A DNA stretch of 25,475 bases. It comes from Blakeslea trispora (Eukaryota; Mucoromycota; Mucoromycetes; Mucorales; Choanephoraceae). The notes beneath the pieces were generated by a model. The model was not told the origin of the DNA, ran no database searches, and saw nothing but the letters and a program-made list of their open reading frames with translations. The position numbers and the translations under genes were made by a program. Below, in pieces: positions 17,786-25,475 of the stretch (position 1 is its first letter; every line of letters starts with the position of its first letter). The stretch is taken from positions 1-25,475 of the forward strand of contig JAIWNE010000230.1 of assembly GCA_025331445.1 (NCBI GenBank), in the 5' to 3' direction.

Positions 17786-18206
17786 AATAAAGGTTAAGTT
17801 TATAAAAAATACTATGAAAAAGAACTCATAAAACGATCAGCTACAAGGTCTTTATACTTGTAGCATCTAGTCTGTTTGTCTGCTTTGGGTAAAAAATCGG
17901 AATTAGAATAATACAAGTCCTGAGCGTTGATTGTAACAGGCCAAGAAAAAAGATGTAAAAACCAATAAAATTTTGTGTGTTCCTTTTTTTTCTCTTTATT
18001 TCCTTTTCTTTATCTTCTCTGCTCTCAGTGGTTCCAGGTCTGTATTTCACAAAAAGAAAAGAGCTAATACTAATATAAGTCAACTTGTGTTTAAAGTAGC
18101 CTCAAGCAATCAGCTAGTGTTATTATTGTACATGATGCTAGAAAGGTAAACACTTTGCTTATTTGTAAGAGCATCACTAACATATATATGTTGAAATTTT
18201 GTAGTG
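17786..18206. other. Right non-coding region of the CACTA-like element
   Basis: 421 bp from the start codon of the coiled-coil gene to the putative right terminus; it should contain that gene's promoter. One inverted GGCCTG motif (CAGGCC, 17937-17942) matches the left-end repeats. No clear TATA box was chosen. Confidence 0.45.
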
Positions 18207-18694
18207 TATTGATTAGTTCTGCGTCTACTGCTGTTGTAAATAAGCTGACAAACTCCAACATAGGTTACTGAGTAAGTAAAAGGTTTTGATAAGCTTATTT
18301 AGTCGCTAACTTTGAGTTGATTCTATCTATTAGATGATCTGTTCTGTATATCTGTAAAGGCCAAATCTCAAAGCATCCAAAGGTGAGTTTTTTTTGTTTA
18401 TTTGTCATATAATAAGCTGGTTCTAATCCTTTTATTTTGTTTATTTTTATAGTAATCTGTTTGCTTATGACAAGAACCAAGCCGCTTTTGCACTTTTTCG
18501 TCTTTCTGTAGCTGTTATGACAAGCATTCAGTGGCAAAAAAAGGTATATACAAAGGTAGGTAAAAATTCTCAAAACTGCAATACATTTGGCCAGTAAAGA
18601 GGCCAAAGTGAGCATGGGAACCTGGTACGCTCAATATAAAATAAGCCGATGGTGCGACGTATGGAATACGCCCAATGTATAGTATATAGTAATA
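18207..18694. other. Unassigned AT-rich gap between CACTA-like element and Helitron
   Basis: Nothing recognisable is seen. A minus-strand ORF of 106 codons (18295-18615) has no domain, repeats or neighbouring context and is treated as chance. This may be the only stretch of ancestral target DNA in this part of the window. Confidence 0.4.
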
Positions 18695-18729
18695 CTAGTC
18701 GGCCTGCTCGCTACGCTCACAGACGGCCG
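18695..18729 (-). terminator. Candidate Helitron 3' terminus with hairpin and CTAG
   Basis: On the minus strand the segment reads into a hairpin and ends CTAG, followed by T. Stem arms are CGGCCTG (18700-18706) and CAG plus GCCG (18720-18722, 18726-18729) with a 3-nt bulge. It is a GC-rich island in AT-rich surroundings, 185 bp beyond the helicase stop. Helitrons end in CTRR after such a hairpin. The hairpin here begins only one base from CTAG, closer than usual. Confidence 0.5.
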
Positions 18730-18913
18730 CCATGCCTCACGGTTTGGATCCTGGCAAGTCCTAAAATACGCACACACTTTAAAGTCAATTGAATGTGGTT
18801 AAGATATAGATAAATTTATATTGTCTCGCTTTTTATTTGACTATTTGTAGTTAAAGAGTGGTTTGTAATGATGTAGATAATAATTCAGTTCAAGTGTGAT
18901 GCAAAGTGCGTTA

Positions 18914-19556
18914 TTAGCGAAGTAGAATATCAGGATAAACTATATTTTCTGTCTTGGTTGATTTTACCCTGTCTTTTGTATCAAGTAACACAGAAAGTCC
19001 AGATACAGATGTTACTCTTGATAGCGCAACATATAATTGTCCATGAGTGAAAACAGGCGAGCAAAGATCTATACCAACAGTTTTGAGCGACTGTCCTTGT
19101 GACTTGTTGATAGTCATTGCAAAGGATGGTCTAACAGGAAATTGCTTTCTTGTCAGAGTAAAAGGGTACTCGTTTTCAAGAGTCGACAGGGTAAATCGTG
19201 GAATTACTTCGATCCGACCATCAACACCAGGTAATTTCACTTTTAAGAGAAACTCGCCAATACTTAGTACAGTTACTCGGGTGCCATTGCATAGGCCTCG
19301 CTCAGCACTAATGTTTCTCAAAATCATAACAGGCATCCCAACTTTCAATTCTAAAATAGAAGGAGGTAAGCCTGGAGGATTCAAACTCTGAAGATATTCA
19401 GTGGGCATTTGACGATCTACAGCTCCAGCTGAGTCTTCTTGAGTGATATGGTCAACAGCAAACAATGGGATTTTGTCACCGGGCAATTTGTCCAAAACGT
19501 ATTTGTTAATTTCATCTACCATATCGTTCCTGGGTGCAATAATAGCCCTTTCTTGA
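18914..19556 (-). pseudogene. Helitron helicase, C-terminal segment
   Basis: This in-frame segment starts where homology resumes after the A/T-homopolymer shift at 19556-19565 (QERAIIAPRND) and ends at TAA 18914-18916. It carries the late motifs of Pif1/RecD-type helicases: LKVGMPVMILRNI, GLCNGTRV, the AMTINKSQGQS motif and FTHGQLYVALSR. The segment itself is uninterrupted for over 200 codons and includes the natural C terminus. It would form the second RecA-like domain that drives strand separation during transposition. It has no start codon of its own in the expected place. Confidence 0.9.
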
Positions 19557-20156
19557 AAAAAAAAACAGGATCGAGAGTTTGACTTAATACTTCATTAGGA
19601 TATATAGAGTCAACAAATTCATGAAGGGAATGATGCTTAGGAATATACTGCAATAAAGATATCTTTCCATTTAACATGGAGTTGTAAGACAAATTGCCAA
19701 TCCATTGAGAGAATGCTTGATCGACATGATTGCTACTTGCAAGGCGCATGTTTTCCGTTAGCTTGAGCTTTTTGAGACGAGGCCAAATTTCTGATGATTT
19801 TGCTTAAGAAGCTTCGACTATATGATGGCGATGTCCGTGCTTAATAACAGGTCCTATTTGAGCAAAATCGCCCCCCAAAACAACAGGAATACCGCCAAAG
19901 AGCGAATCAAAGTCTGAGCAAATATCTTGCAGAGTTCGATTTACAGCCTCAAAGCAATGTCTATGTTGCATAGGCACTTCATCCCAAATTATCAAGCTAC
20001 ACTTTTTCAACATGCTAGCAAGGTTGCTATTCTTTTTGATTAGGCAGACCGAGTCAGGAAAGATGTTCAAAGGGATTTTGAAGCGAGAATGAGACGTGCG
20101 GCCTCCAGGAAGCAAGAGAGAAGCAATACCAGATGACGCAACGCAGACAACAACTT
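19556..20156 (-). pseudogene. Helitron helicase, middle segment (Walker B) with in-frame stop
   Basis: One frame runs from the homopolymer at 20155-20163 ([12 protein letters not shown] follows it) to the homopolymer at 19556-19565. It has [15 protein letters not shown], the Walker B-like [10 protein letters not shown], and [18 protein letters not shown] at 19804-19806 after HHIVEAS interrupts it; the same frame continues with IWPRLKKLKLTENMR, a conserved Helitron stretch. The segment is therefore bounded by two frameshifts and carries a nonsense codon. Confidence 0.88.
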
Positions 20157-20422
20157 TTTTTTTGACGCCTAAAGTAATGACAAAGGGTGTTGTAGATGAA
20201 GGTCTTGCCAGTGTCGGCGGGACCTTGGAGAAAAAAGTGAGAAGTCTTAGGATTGCTGGAAATATTATCGATTATTTCATCAAACGCTGCTTTTTGCCCA
20301 GTGTTCATCATAGATATTTTTTGCTGATAGTTTGCTTCTTCGATATTTATATCGTATGTCATTTCGGTTTGAAGAACAGCATTACTGCTAATTTCGCCGA
20401 TCTGTTCCATTAATCGTCGCCA
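20156..20422 (-). pseudogene. Helitron helicase, N-terminal segment (Walker A)
   Basis: This frame contains [13 protein letters not shown] and the ATP-binding loop GPADTGKTF at about 20198-20224. Most Helitrons have GPGGTGKT, so two glycines are replaced, although the G-x4-GKT core remains. Upstream, in the same frame, FDWRRLMEQ should follow the preceding segment, but a shift at about 20420 separates them. Downstream the frame is lost at the run of nine A residues (T on the plus strand, 20155-20163). Confidence 0.85.
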
Positions 20423-20715
20423 ATCAAATAGTGGTTAGGGCATGTTGAAATCGGCAAGTTGAAATTGGCAAGAGTCTTACCAGCATCTATAAAAGCTTGT
20501 TCAAGCAGATATAAGCCATAGTCAAGCTTGGGTAAGTTTTTATGAAAAGCATATTCTGTTTCGTGACTATTGAGTTGATCAGTGAACCCCAATTGTCTCA
20601 TACGAACATCAAGATCATCACAAATGCTCAAGCAAAATTCATTCCAAAGTGCAGCAGGTTAATTCAATTCTTGATACAGCAGGGCTGAAATGAATAAAGA
20701 ACGTAACTTGAGCCA
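20410..20715 (-). pseudogene. Helitron Rep-helicase linker segment, frameshifted
   Basis: Homology leaves the Rep frame near 20715 (SGSS) and continues in another frame as LFISALLYQELN, a TAA stop at about 20660, then ALWNEFCLSICDDLD, ending at 20410. The shift fits the loss of one T; the stop replaces one codon before PAALW. The last codons run into a further shift at about 20420. The segment links the Rep domain to the helicase in all autonomous Helitrons. Confidence 0.75.
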
Positions 20716-22793
20716 GAGACAAATACAACAGCTTCAGAGAAGCATTTGAACCATTCCTGGTCATCTTCGATCAAATGCAATGCTTGACATGCTTCCCGGA
20801 ATGTAGCGTATACAACACCGTTGACAATTCTTAAATCTTGAAACGAAGTAGGACCACGAACAACGGTGAGTAATAAGCGCAGAAAGAATCTTTCGGCGGC
20901 TGTTGGTGTACAGTAATACATTCTTCCTACAGCAAAACCTTTTTTTCTTGCTTGCCATTTTCTTTCACTTCTTTTCCAAGTGAAATAAGATGGGAATTCT
21001 CGGTATGAATAACCACGTCCGTTCTCATTTGCTGCATTGTATTTGAAGAAACCCATCAAGGTAGAATGCGTATTGTCAAGAGTTAGCTGAATTTCTTCTG
21101 CACTTGCCTCAGGATCAAAATAAACAGGCTGCTCGTTTTCGAAATGAACAGCAAGCGAGGTAACAGAAGGATCTTCTTCATGTATAACATATTCAAATAA
21201 ACGCCATACAGCTTCAATAGGTCCAATATATCTACTGGTAAGATATCTTTCAATTTCATCGTTTTCATTCTCTAAATGTACTGTGGTGCGATCAGGGCCT
21301 TTATAAACATATTTGTTTATGTATTTAATGGCATCGACACTACCACACAATTCAACGTTTATATGTGCTTTGTATTTCTTTTTAAGAAATGGATTGTAAG
21401 GCACAACGTTTTGGTTTGTCAAGTATACAGACATCATTTCATTTGTTTGTTTGTCTCTAATTTGGACACGATGAGACCTTCCATCCATTCGTCTACGATA
21501 TAAAGGATACGCGTTTGGCATGACAATAGTGGTAGACTGATATGGCTTTGGGAAGCTTTTGGAACATTTCATGACACCATAAGCATCAGAAACCATACAT
21601 GGACACTTGGGATTGATATTTCCACAAGGACCATGCATCATTTGGCTTGAAACTAACTCCAATAGTTCAGGGTCATCATTAGAGGGCAGCTCAGCGCAGA
21701 TGACTTCGTCAATCTTCTCACCGTCTCGAAAAATGGCATCATCACCTTCAAGAAATAGTAAAAGATGACAATGGGGCAAACCTCGCTTTTGGTACTCAAT
21801 CGTTCGGATAAGACCTTTGTAGTTACCAAAGATTTTCTTCTTTTTAAGGTCATGTATCAATTCACGAAGCTTTAAGTTAAAGACTCGAGCAACTATATCA
21901 GGACGATCTGCTGCGGTTTGGATAGGTCTTCGATTGCTTGGATCTTTGATCAGCTCATTGGTTATCTCTGCCCATTTCGGGTTTGCAGTAAAAGTAATGA
22001 AGAAGGTGGGTTTGCCGAAGTGCCTGACTATAGCCATTGAGTCTTGATAGATTTTAGCCATAAATCTTGGACCACCTGTATAACTGCTTGGCAACACAAA
22101 CTTAGTTCCGATCATACTCAAGTCTCTATTGTCATGAGCTAAGGCATCCGTCAGACCGTTATAAACATCTGCCCGCAAACTGCTTTGGTTATCTCTGATC
22201 CATTCAAGCTTATTCTGATCACAGATTGCCCAAGCATCAACAATATACTGTTGGAACAACTTTTTAGAAAGAAAAAGAGTAGGAAACTCATTCGCTCTAG
22301 TATGAAGTCTGAAGCGATAGAATGCTCTTTGAGAATGTCTATCTCTCTGACGCTCAACCACAACATCACTATTAGGAAGATTTACAGCTGAAAGTCTCAA
22401 ACCCCAATGCCATCCATAATCACCACGCGGAAACAGCAAGACATAATGCAAAGGCATGTATGCTGCATGTGTTTGATCAATCCTCTTAAAAATACCGGTG
22501 TTTTCCTCACTATCATTGCGGTAAGTGATTCGAATATCTCTGTAGCTTGATCCTGCAAACTCAGTGGGAATTACAGCTGCTATCTCGCTTGTAGTAGGTA
22601 AGTTTTCCGTTCTTCTATCATTTCCTTTAACTAATTCCATAGTCATTTGAGGACTGAGTCTAACGTGAAATGGAATTGGCTCCTCTTCACTCAACGTCTG
22701 TCTCTCGTATTCATCCTTCAAAATCTCATGTGCATGCTTGTAAATACTGATGAAAGGATTGACATTCTCAGCATGAAGCATGCGAGTGAGCAG
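20664..22793 (-). CDS. Helitron Rep (HUH endonuclease) domain segment
   Basis: An uninterrupted frame of about 709 codons. Motifs in order are NPF at the start, YMPLHYVLLFPRGDYGWH, FITFTANPKWAEI, the HUH motif in GLPHCHLLLFLEG (about 21765-21785), the Cys-rich HGPCGNINPKCPCM, and YINKYVYKG (about 21300-21325), which has the two catalytic-type tyrosines. This nuclease nicks one strand, is covalently attached through Tyr and starts rolling-circle transposition. The ATG at 22781 is not the natural start: N-terminal Helitron sequence lies upstream at 23952-23214. The frame ends at a stop created by the frameshift near 20715, where sequence expected for the family moves to another frame. Confidence 0.93.
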   Translation of the reverse strand: MLTRMLHAENVNPFISIYKHAHEILKDEYERQTLSEEEPIPFHVRLSPQMTMELVKGNDRRTENLPTTSEIAAVIPTEFAGSSYRDIRITYRNDSEENTGIFKRIDQTHAAYMPLHYVLLFPRGDYGWHWGLRLSAVNLPNSDVVVERQRDRHSQRAFYRFRLHTRANEFPTLFLSKKLFQQYIVDAWAICDQNKLEWIRDNQSSLRADVYNGLTDALAHDNRDLSMIGTKFVLPSSYTGGPRFMAKIYQDSMAIVRHFGKPTFFITFTANPKWAEITNELIKDPSNRRPIQTAADRPDIVARVFNLKLRELIHDLKKKKIFGNYKGLIRTIEYQKRGLPHCHLLLFLEGDDAIFRDGEKIDEVICAELPSNDDPELLELVSSQMMHGPCGNINPKCPCMVSDAYGVMKCSKSFPKPYQSTTIVMPNAYPLYRRRMDGRSHRVQIRDKQTNEMMSVYLTNQNVVPYNPFLKKKYKAHINVELCGSVDAIKYINKYVYKGPDRTTVHLENENDEIERYLTSRYIGPIEAVWRLFEYVIHEEDPSVTSLAVHFENEQPVYFDPEASAEEIQLTLDNTHSTLMGFFKYNAANENGRGYSYREFPSYFTWKRSERKWQARKKGFAVGRMYYCTPTAAERFFLRLLLTVVRGPTSFQDLRIVNGVVYATFREACQALHLIEDDQEWFKCFSEAVVFVSGSSYVLYSFQPCCIKN

Positions 22794-23213
22794 CTTGTGA
22801 TATTTAGGTATGAAAATAGATAAAGGTTTTAGGAGGAAAAATATAGTAAGTAGTTTGAGACTGTTTTACGTATGCCTTTATTATGAACAAAATAAATGAG
22901 AGTATTTATACCAATTGCTATCTACTATTGCTATTACGTCTTTGACTTCCTTTAGTCTTTACTCTTTACTAAATCTGGATATTCAAGAAAACAATGTCAT
23001 AGACTAGTTTGTGTCACCTTTAATGACATATTGACATTTTACTTTCTTTAGCAAGACTTATTGCTTATCATCTTCTTTAGTCCAGATTCATAGCACTTGC
23101 TTATGAAATCATTCTAGACTGACATAATGTTGATAGGATTACTTAATCCAATTATGATGTAGATCTTTATATACAAAAATAGACTTCAATTCTTAAGGAA
23201 TTCATGTTCAGAC
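22794..23213 (-). other. 420-bp AT-rich interruption of the Helitron gene (intron or inserted LTR-like sequence)
   Basis: Helitron coding sequence stops at CRVWL and resumes with LLTRMLHAENVNPF exactly in phase when 23213-22794 is removed. The removed segment starts GTCTGA and ends CACAAG on the minus strand, so it obeys GT-AG but has a weak donor and is eight times longer than the other intron of this gene. It also resembles an LTR: TATAAATA and AATAAA are spaced 28 nt apart, against 29 in the chromovirus LTR, and an end ATATCACA occurs. No target duplication was found with any TG...CA boundary tried. Confidence 0.55.
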
Positions 23214-23952
23214 AAGCCAAACACGACATAGCTCAATCAAATCAACGTTTAGGTCAGGATTGTTGACGGCTCTGTTGCTAACACCGAAAGCAGGATCGTA
23301 GATATACAGCTGTGCATATGAAGGGACATCATCTCTGTTGTTGGATGCACTCAGCGGAACAACATGGTTCACAGGTCCTTGCAAATGATACAGCTCACCA
23401 TGTATCATAAATGAAGAAGGGCCAGATCCAGATCAACCTGTTGTATTCACAGTATTGCAGCCAACCGAGGTAAAAGCAAAAGCCATGTTGAATTGCCTGA
23501 TATTTTTTAAGAAGTGAGTAGATAACTCATGGTTACCAACAAACAAATCTTTTAAAAGCTGAGGTGGTTCTCTCAGGGTATCCAACTTAACGGCACCATG
23601 CTTGCAACAGGACTCCCAACTCCAAGTAGAAGCAGGAACATTAGTTGGCTTTTCGGCTGTCCAATGGAAAGCACCGCAATGTGAGTACTCTTTGTCCATA
23701 CTGCCAGGCGTCCAAGAGCTAAATCTATTTAATTCAGAGATATAAGCCATAGGTTTTCTGGCTACAGAAGCTCTTATGTTTCGAGTGCGATGAGTGTTCG
23801 TTTGACGTGCCTATCACATAAATTAGAGAAAAAGTTTTAATTCATAGGTTTCAAGTATTTACACGACAGCTTTCGAAGGTTCTAAAGCGACCGGGATTAG
23901 GCATGTAAGTTCTACAACCACTACAATGGCGAGGTTCATTGGATTCAGGCAT
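23214..23952 (-). pseudogene. Helitron N-terminal exons with in-frame stop
   Basis: Exon 1 (23952-23863, 30 codons) starts MPESNEPRHCSGCRTY and has CSGC plus a later CR, the N-terminal Cys motif of Helitron proteins. A 52-nt intron (23862-23811; GTAAAT donor, CTAAT branch, GATAG acceptor) joins in phase to exon 2. Exon 2 includes HCGAFHW, SWESCCKHGAV, IRQFNMAFAFTSVG and PSYAQLYIYDP, all typical of this region. A TGA at 23433-23435 interrupts it between NTTG and SGSG; the frame is otherwise open to 23214. The segment joins the Rep ORF through the 420-bp interruption. Confidence 0.85.
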
Positions 23953-23979
23953 CACTACAGCGCAAGAAAATTTAATCTG

Positions 23980-24019
23980 TGGTAGTTTGGCCCAAAAAAT
24001 GGTAGTTTGGCCCAAACGA
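23980..24019. repeat. Two 20-bp tandem repeats upstream of the Helitron gene
   Basis: TGGTAGTTTGGCCCAAA occurs at 23980-23996 and 24000-24016, a 20-bp period. The second copy includes GTTTGGCCCAAAC (24005-24017), a 13-bp palindrome. They lie 28-67 bp upstream of the Helitron start codon and may be promoter elements or mark the Helitron 5' end, since the minus strand starts TCG after A at 24019. Confidence 0.7.
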
Positions 24020-25475
24020 TAAGTTTTGGAGAGCAGATTTGATGGATTTAGTAAATAAACGATTCAATTTTTTTAGTTCATTGTACTCCTACATGTTCAA
24101 GGTTGTTTAGTTAAAAGTTTGAAGCAAATTGGAAAGGTTGACCAAGTGCGTGCTATTTTCATCCATTAAATTTATTTAAAATAAATTCTAAGTCCTAAAA
24201 AAAATATCAGACAAGCTGCTTTTTAGCAGAAATATTAAAAAACAAAAGAAAAAAAAAGTCATGCATGAGTGCGAAATTGCCATGAGCTAAAAATGGAGGA
24301 CAAACAATGAGTATATCATGCAAAAAGCATGCTAATTAGGAAGTTGGGGGCCAGACTATTTTGGGAGAAACATTTTAAGCGAATAATAAAGAAGACGATT
24401 TTAATTTCAATTTCAAAGGTAAAGGTAAATTTTTTAGTAAGCAAACTCTTGAGGTAAAATCAGATACCTTGCAAAATAAAGGTCAAAGAGTAAAAGAAAG
24501 GCAAGAAGGTCATTTGTCGGCAAATTTATAGGTCTTAAAGTGAAGGAGACAATTTTAAATCTTTGTGTAATGATAAGAAAAAGTGCAAGGCTAAAGTAGT
24601 ATAACCAATGGCGAAGAAAGGGATGATAAAGAATTAGAGAAGGTAAAGCGATTATTTTGAAGAGTGTGGTACAAAAAAGTTGACATCTTGACTTGTTGTC
24701 GATCTTCAGATCGCTCATCCCCATTGCAAAACGACATGAGCTCATGTTGAACGAGCAGTTGGTGCTATAAATGATCTTGTTAAGCAAACGGGTTTCCCAA
24801 AAAATAAAATTAAATCTCCAATAGTTAAAACACAAAAGAAAACATTTGGTAGGTTCTTATAGAGTGTGATCGTTCATGGTAGTCTGTCTTTAATCGCGCT
24901 TATAAGGCAGTTAATGATGTTGTAAATTAATAAACATAACGGCTGGAATTGGGTGGTTGCTTTATAGAGAGGTGTATATAAGACGGTTATAAAATTCACA
25001 AAAAAAAAAGCGAAAGTGGAACAAAATAAAAGGAAAGAATTAAAAAGTATTGAATGATGAAAAAGATGGATGTTTTATCTCAGCTAAAGATTGTCTCCAA
25101 ATATGTAACGAATGTTTGATAGTCTAAATTAGGTATTGTAGTTCTTAGACATCAAAGATGAATGTTAACCATAGCAAATAAAGATCCTTTAGAAACAAAT
25201 TGGGCAGTTTTAAAAATAGTACCCTTTTAACCATGAAACCTAATGCCTTTTTAGTAGAACCGTAAAGAGTAATCGTGCACTTAAAAGACTGCGATTAAAT
25301 AGTTAGCCATTAATATTGTTAAAATACACTTATTTGATGAACAATACCCGTTAGTGAATAAGAAGAGCCATTTAAAAAGGATTTGTTAGCTTTTAAACCT
25401 TCCACCTTGTAGCTGATATCTGTATTGCTTTTGATTTGTTTCTCCAAACGTTCTCAACAATAAGGTGTAGTATTA
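24020..25475. other. AT-rich, purine-skewed sequence without recognisable genes
   Basis: About 1.45 kb with a visible A/G excess on the plus strand (especially 24360-24720). It has small hairpins such as CTGCT-TTTT-AGCAG (about 24210-24230) and CATGC-AAAAA-GCATG (about 24318-24332). A minus-strand ORF of 133 codons (24434-24835) is hydrophobic and Phe/Leu-rich, as expected from reading a purine-rich strand backwards, and is not supported as a gene. No RNA gene was identified. Confidence 0.4.

Larger units (their letters stand above)
11058..18206. mobile_element. Probable CACTA/EnSpm-like DNA transposon
   Basis: The left end CACTACAAAAAATTT (11058-11072) and the right end AAATTTTGTAGTG (18194-18206) are inverted copies apart from a two-A length difference. 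They enclose a Tnp2-type transposase, its C-terminal ORF and a convergent coiled-coil gene. CACTA termini plus a Tnp2-type transposase define this superfamily. The flanks (GTC left, TAT right) do not form a target duplication, so at least one boundary may belong to another copy. A solo LTR is nested at 11095-11687. Confidence 0.5.
18695..24019 (-). mobile_element. Helitron (rolling-circle transposon), decayed autonomous copy
   Basis: A minus-strand gene encodes the Helitron-specific order: Cys-rich N terminus, Rep nuclease with HUH and two-Tyr motifs, and a Pif1-type helicase. The candidate 3' end on the minus strand is CTAG followed by T (18695-18698, with T opposite A18694), preceded by a GC-rich hairpin, as expected of Helitrons. 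The 5' end is uncertain: a TC preceded by A occurs at 24019 and again at 24037. The coding frame is broken many times. Confidence 0.75.

Noticed and set aside
18295..18615. Minus-strand ORF of 106 codons
   Set aside because: No recognisable domain and an AT-rich context; most likely chance.
24434..24835. Minus-strand hydrophobic ORF of 133 codons
   Set aside because: It is Phe/Leu-rich because the plus strand is purine-rich; no domain, no homologous-looking motif and no supporting neighbours.
1..25475. tRNA or rRNA genes
   Set aside because: No internal box A/box B pair with a credible cloverleaf and no conserved rRNA stretch was seen by eye on either strand; a covariance-model scan was not possible.

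Overview
The window is almost entirely transposable-element sequence from an AT-rich eukaryote, and no host housekeeping gene was recognised. Short introns of about 52-65 nt, with GTAAGT-like donors, CTAAC/CTAAT branch sites and pyrimidine-rich TAG acceptors, point to a fungus. The combination of chromodomain Ty3/gypsy, Tnp2-type and Helitron elements with AT-rich non-coding DNA fits an early-diverging (Mucoromycota-like) genome. That placement is an inference.

Layout from left to right. (1) 1-4835: the 3' part of a Ty3/gypsy element. It carries protease-RT-RNase H in one frame, then a physically separate integrase ORF, a small overlapping third ORF, and a probable 3' LTR (4261-4835). (2) 4837-10770: a complete chromovirus (Ty3/gypsy with a C-terminal chromodomain) bounded by two 232-bp LTRs that differ at three positions. 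Its gag-pol is broken by one in-frame stop (7937) and one frameshift (about 9470). (3) 10771-11094: a patch of GGCCTG-containing repeats and a GTAGTG-GTC-CACTAC palindrome. (4) 11095-11687: a 593-bp solo LTR with a perfect 8-bp terminal inverted repeat and a perfect 5-bp target duplication (GTGAT). (5) About 11058-18206: a probable CACTA/EnSpm-like DNA transposon. It has a Tnp2-type transposase with three spliced introns and two probable frameshifts, a second ORF with the transposase C-terminal region, and, convergent to them, an apparently intact four-exon coiled-coil gene on the minus strand. (6) About 18695-24020, minus strand: a decayed Helitron. It has an N-terminal Cys-rich exon, a Rep (HUH) domain and a Pif1-like helicase, with several frameshifts and stops, and a candidate CTAG/hairpin 3' end. 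(7) 24020-25475: AT- and purine-rich sequence with no recognisable gene.

The coding parts belong to three mobilisation chemistries: two integrase-based LTR elements, a DDE-type cut-and-paste element and a rolling-circle element. The two LTR polyproteins make particle proteins, cDNA and integrase. In the CACTA-like element the transposase pieces and the coiled-coil gene are arranged convergently, like a catalytic plus accessory pair. The Helitron encodes nicking and unwinding activities in one long broken reading frame. Most large proteins here carry inactivating lesions, many of them at A or T homopolymers. The region therefore reads as a heterochromatic transposon accumulation, although homopolymer assembly errors could explain some of the indels.
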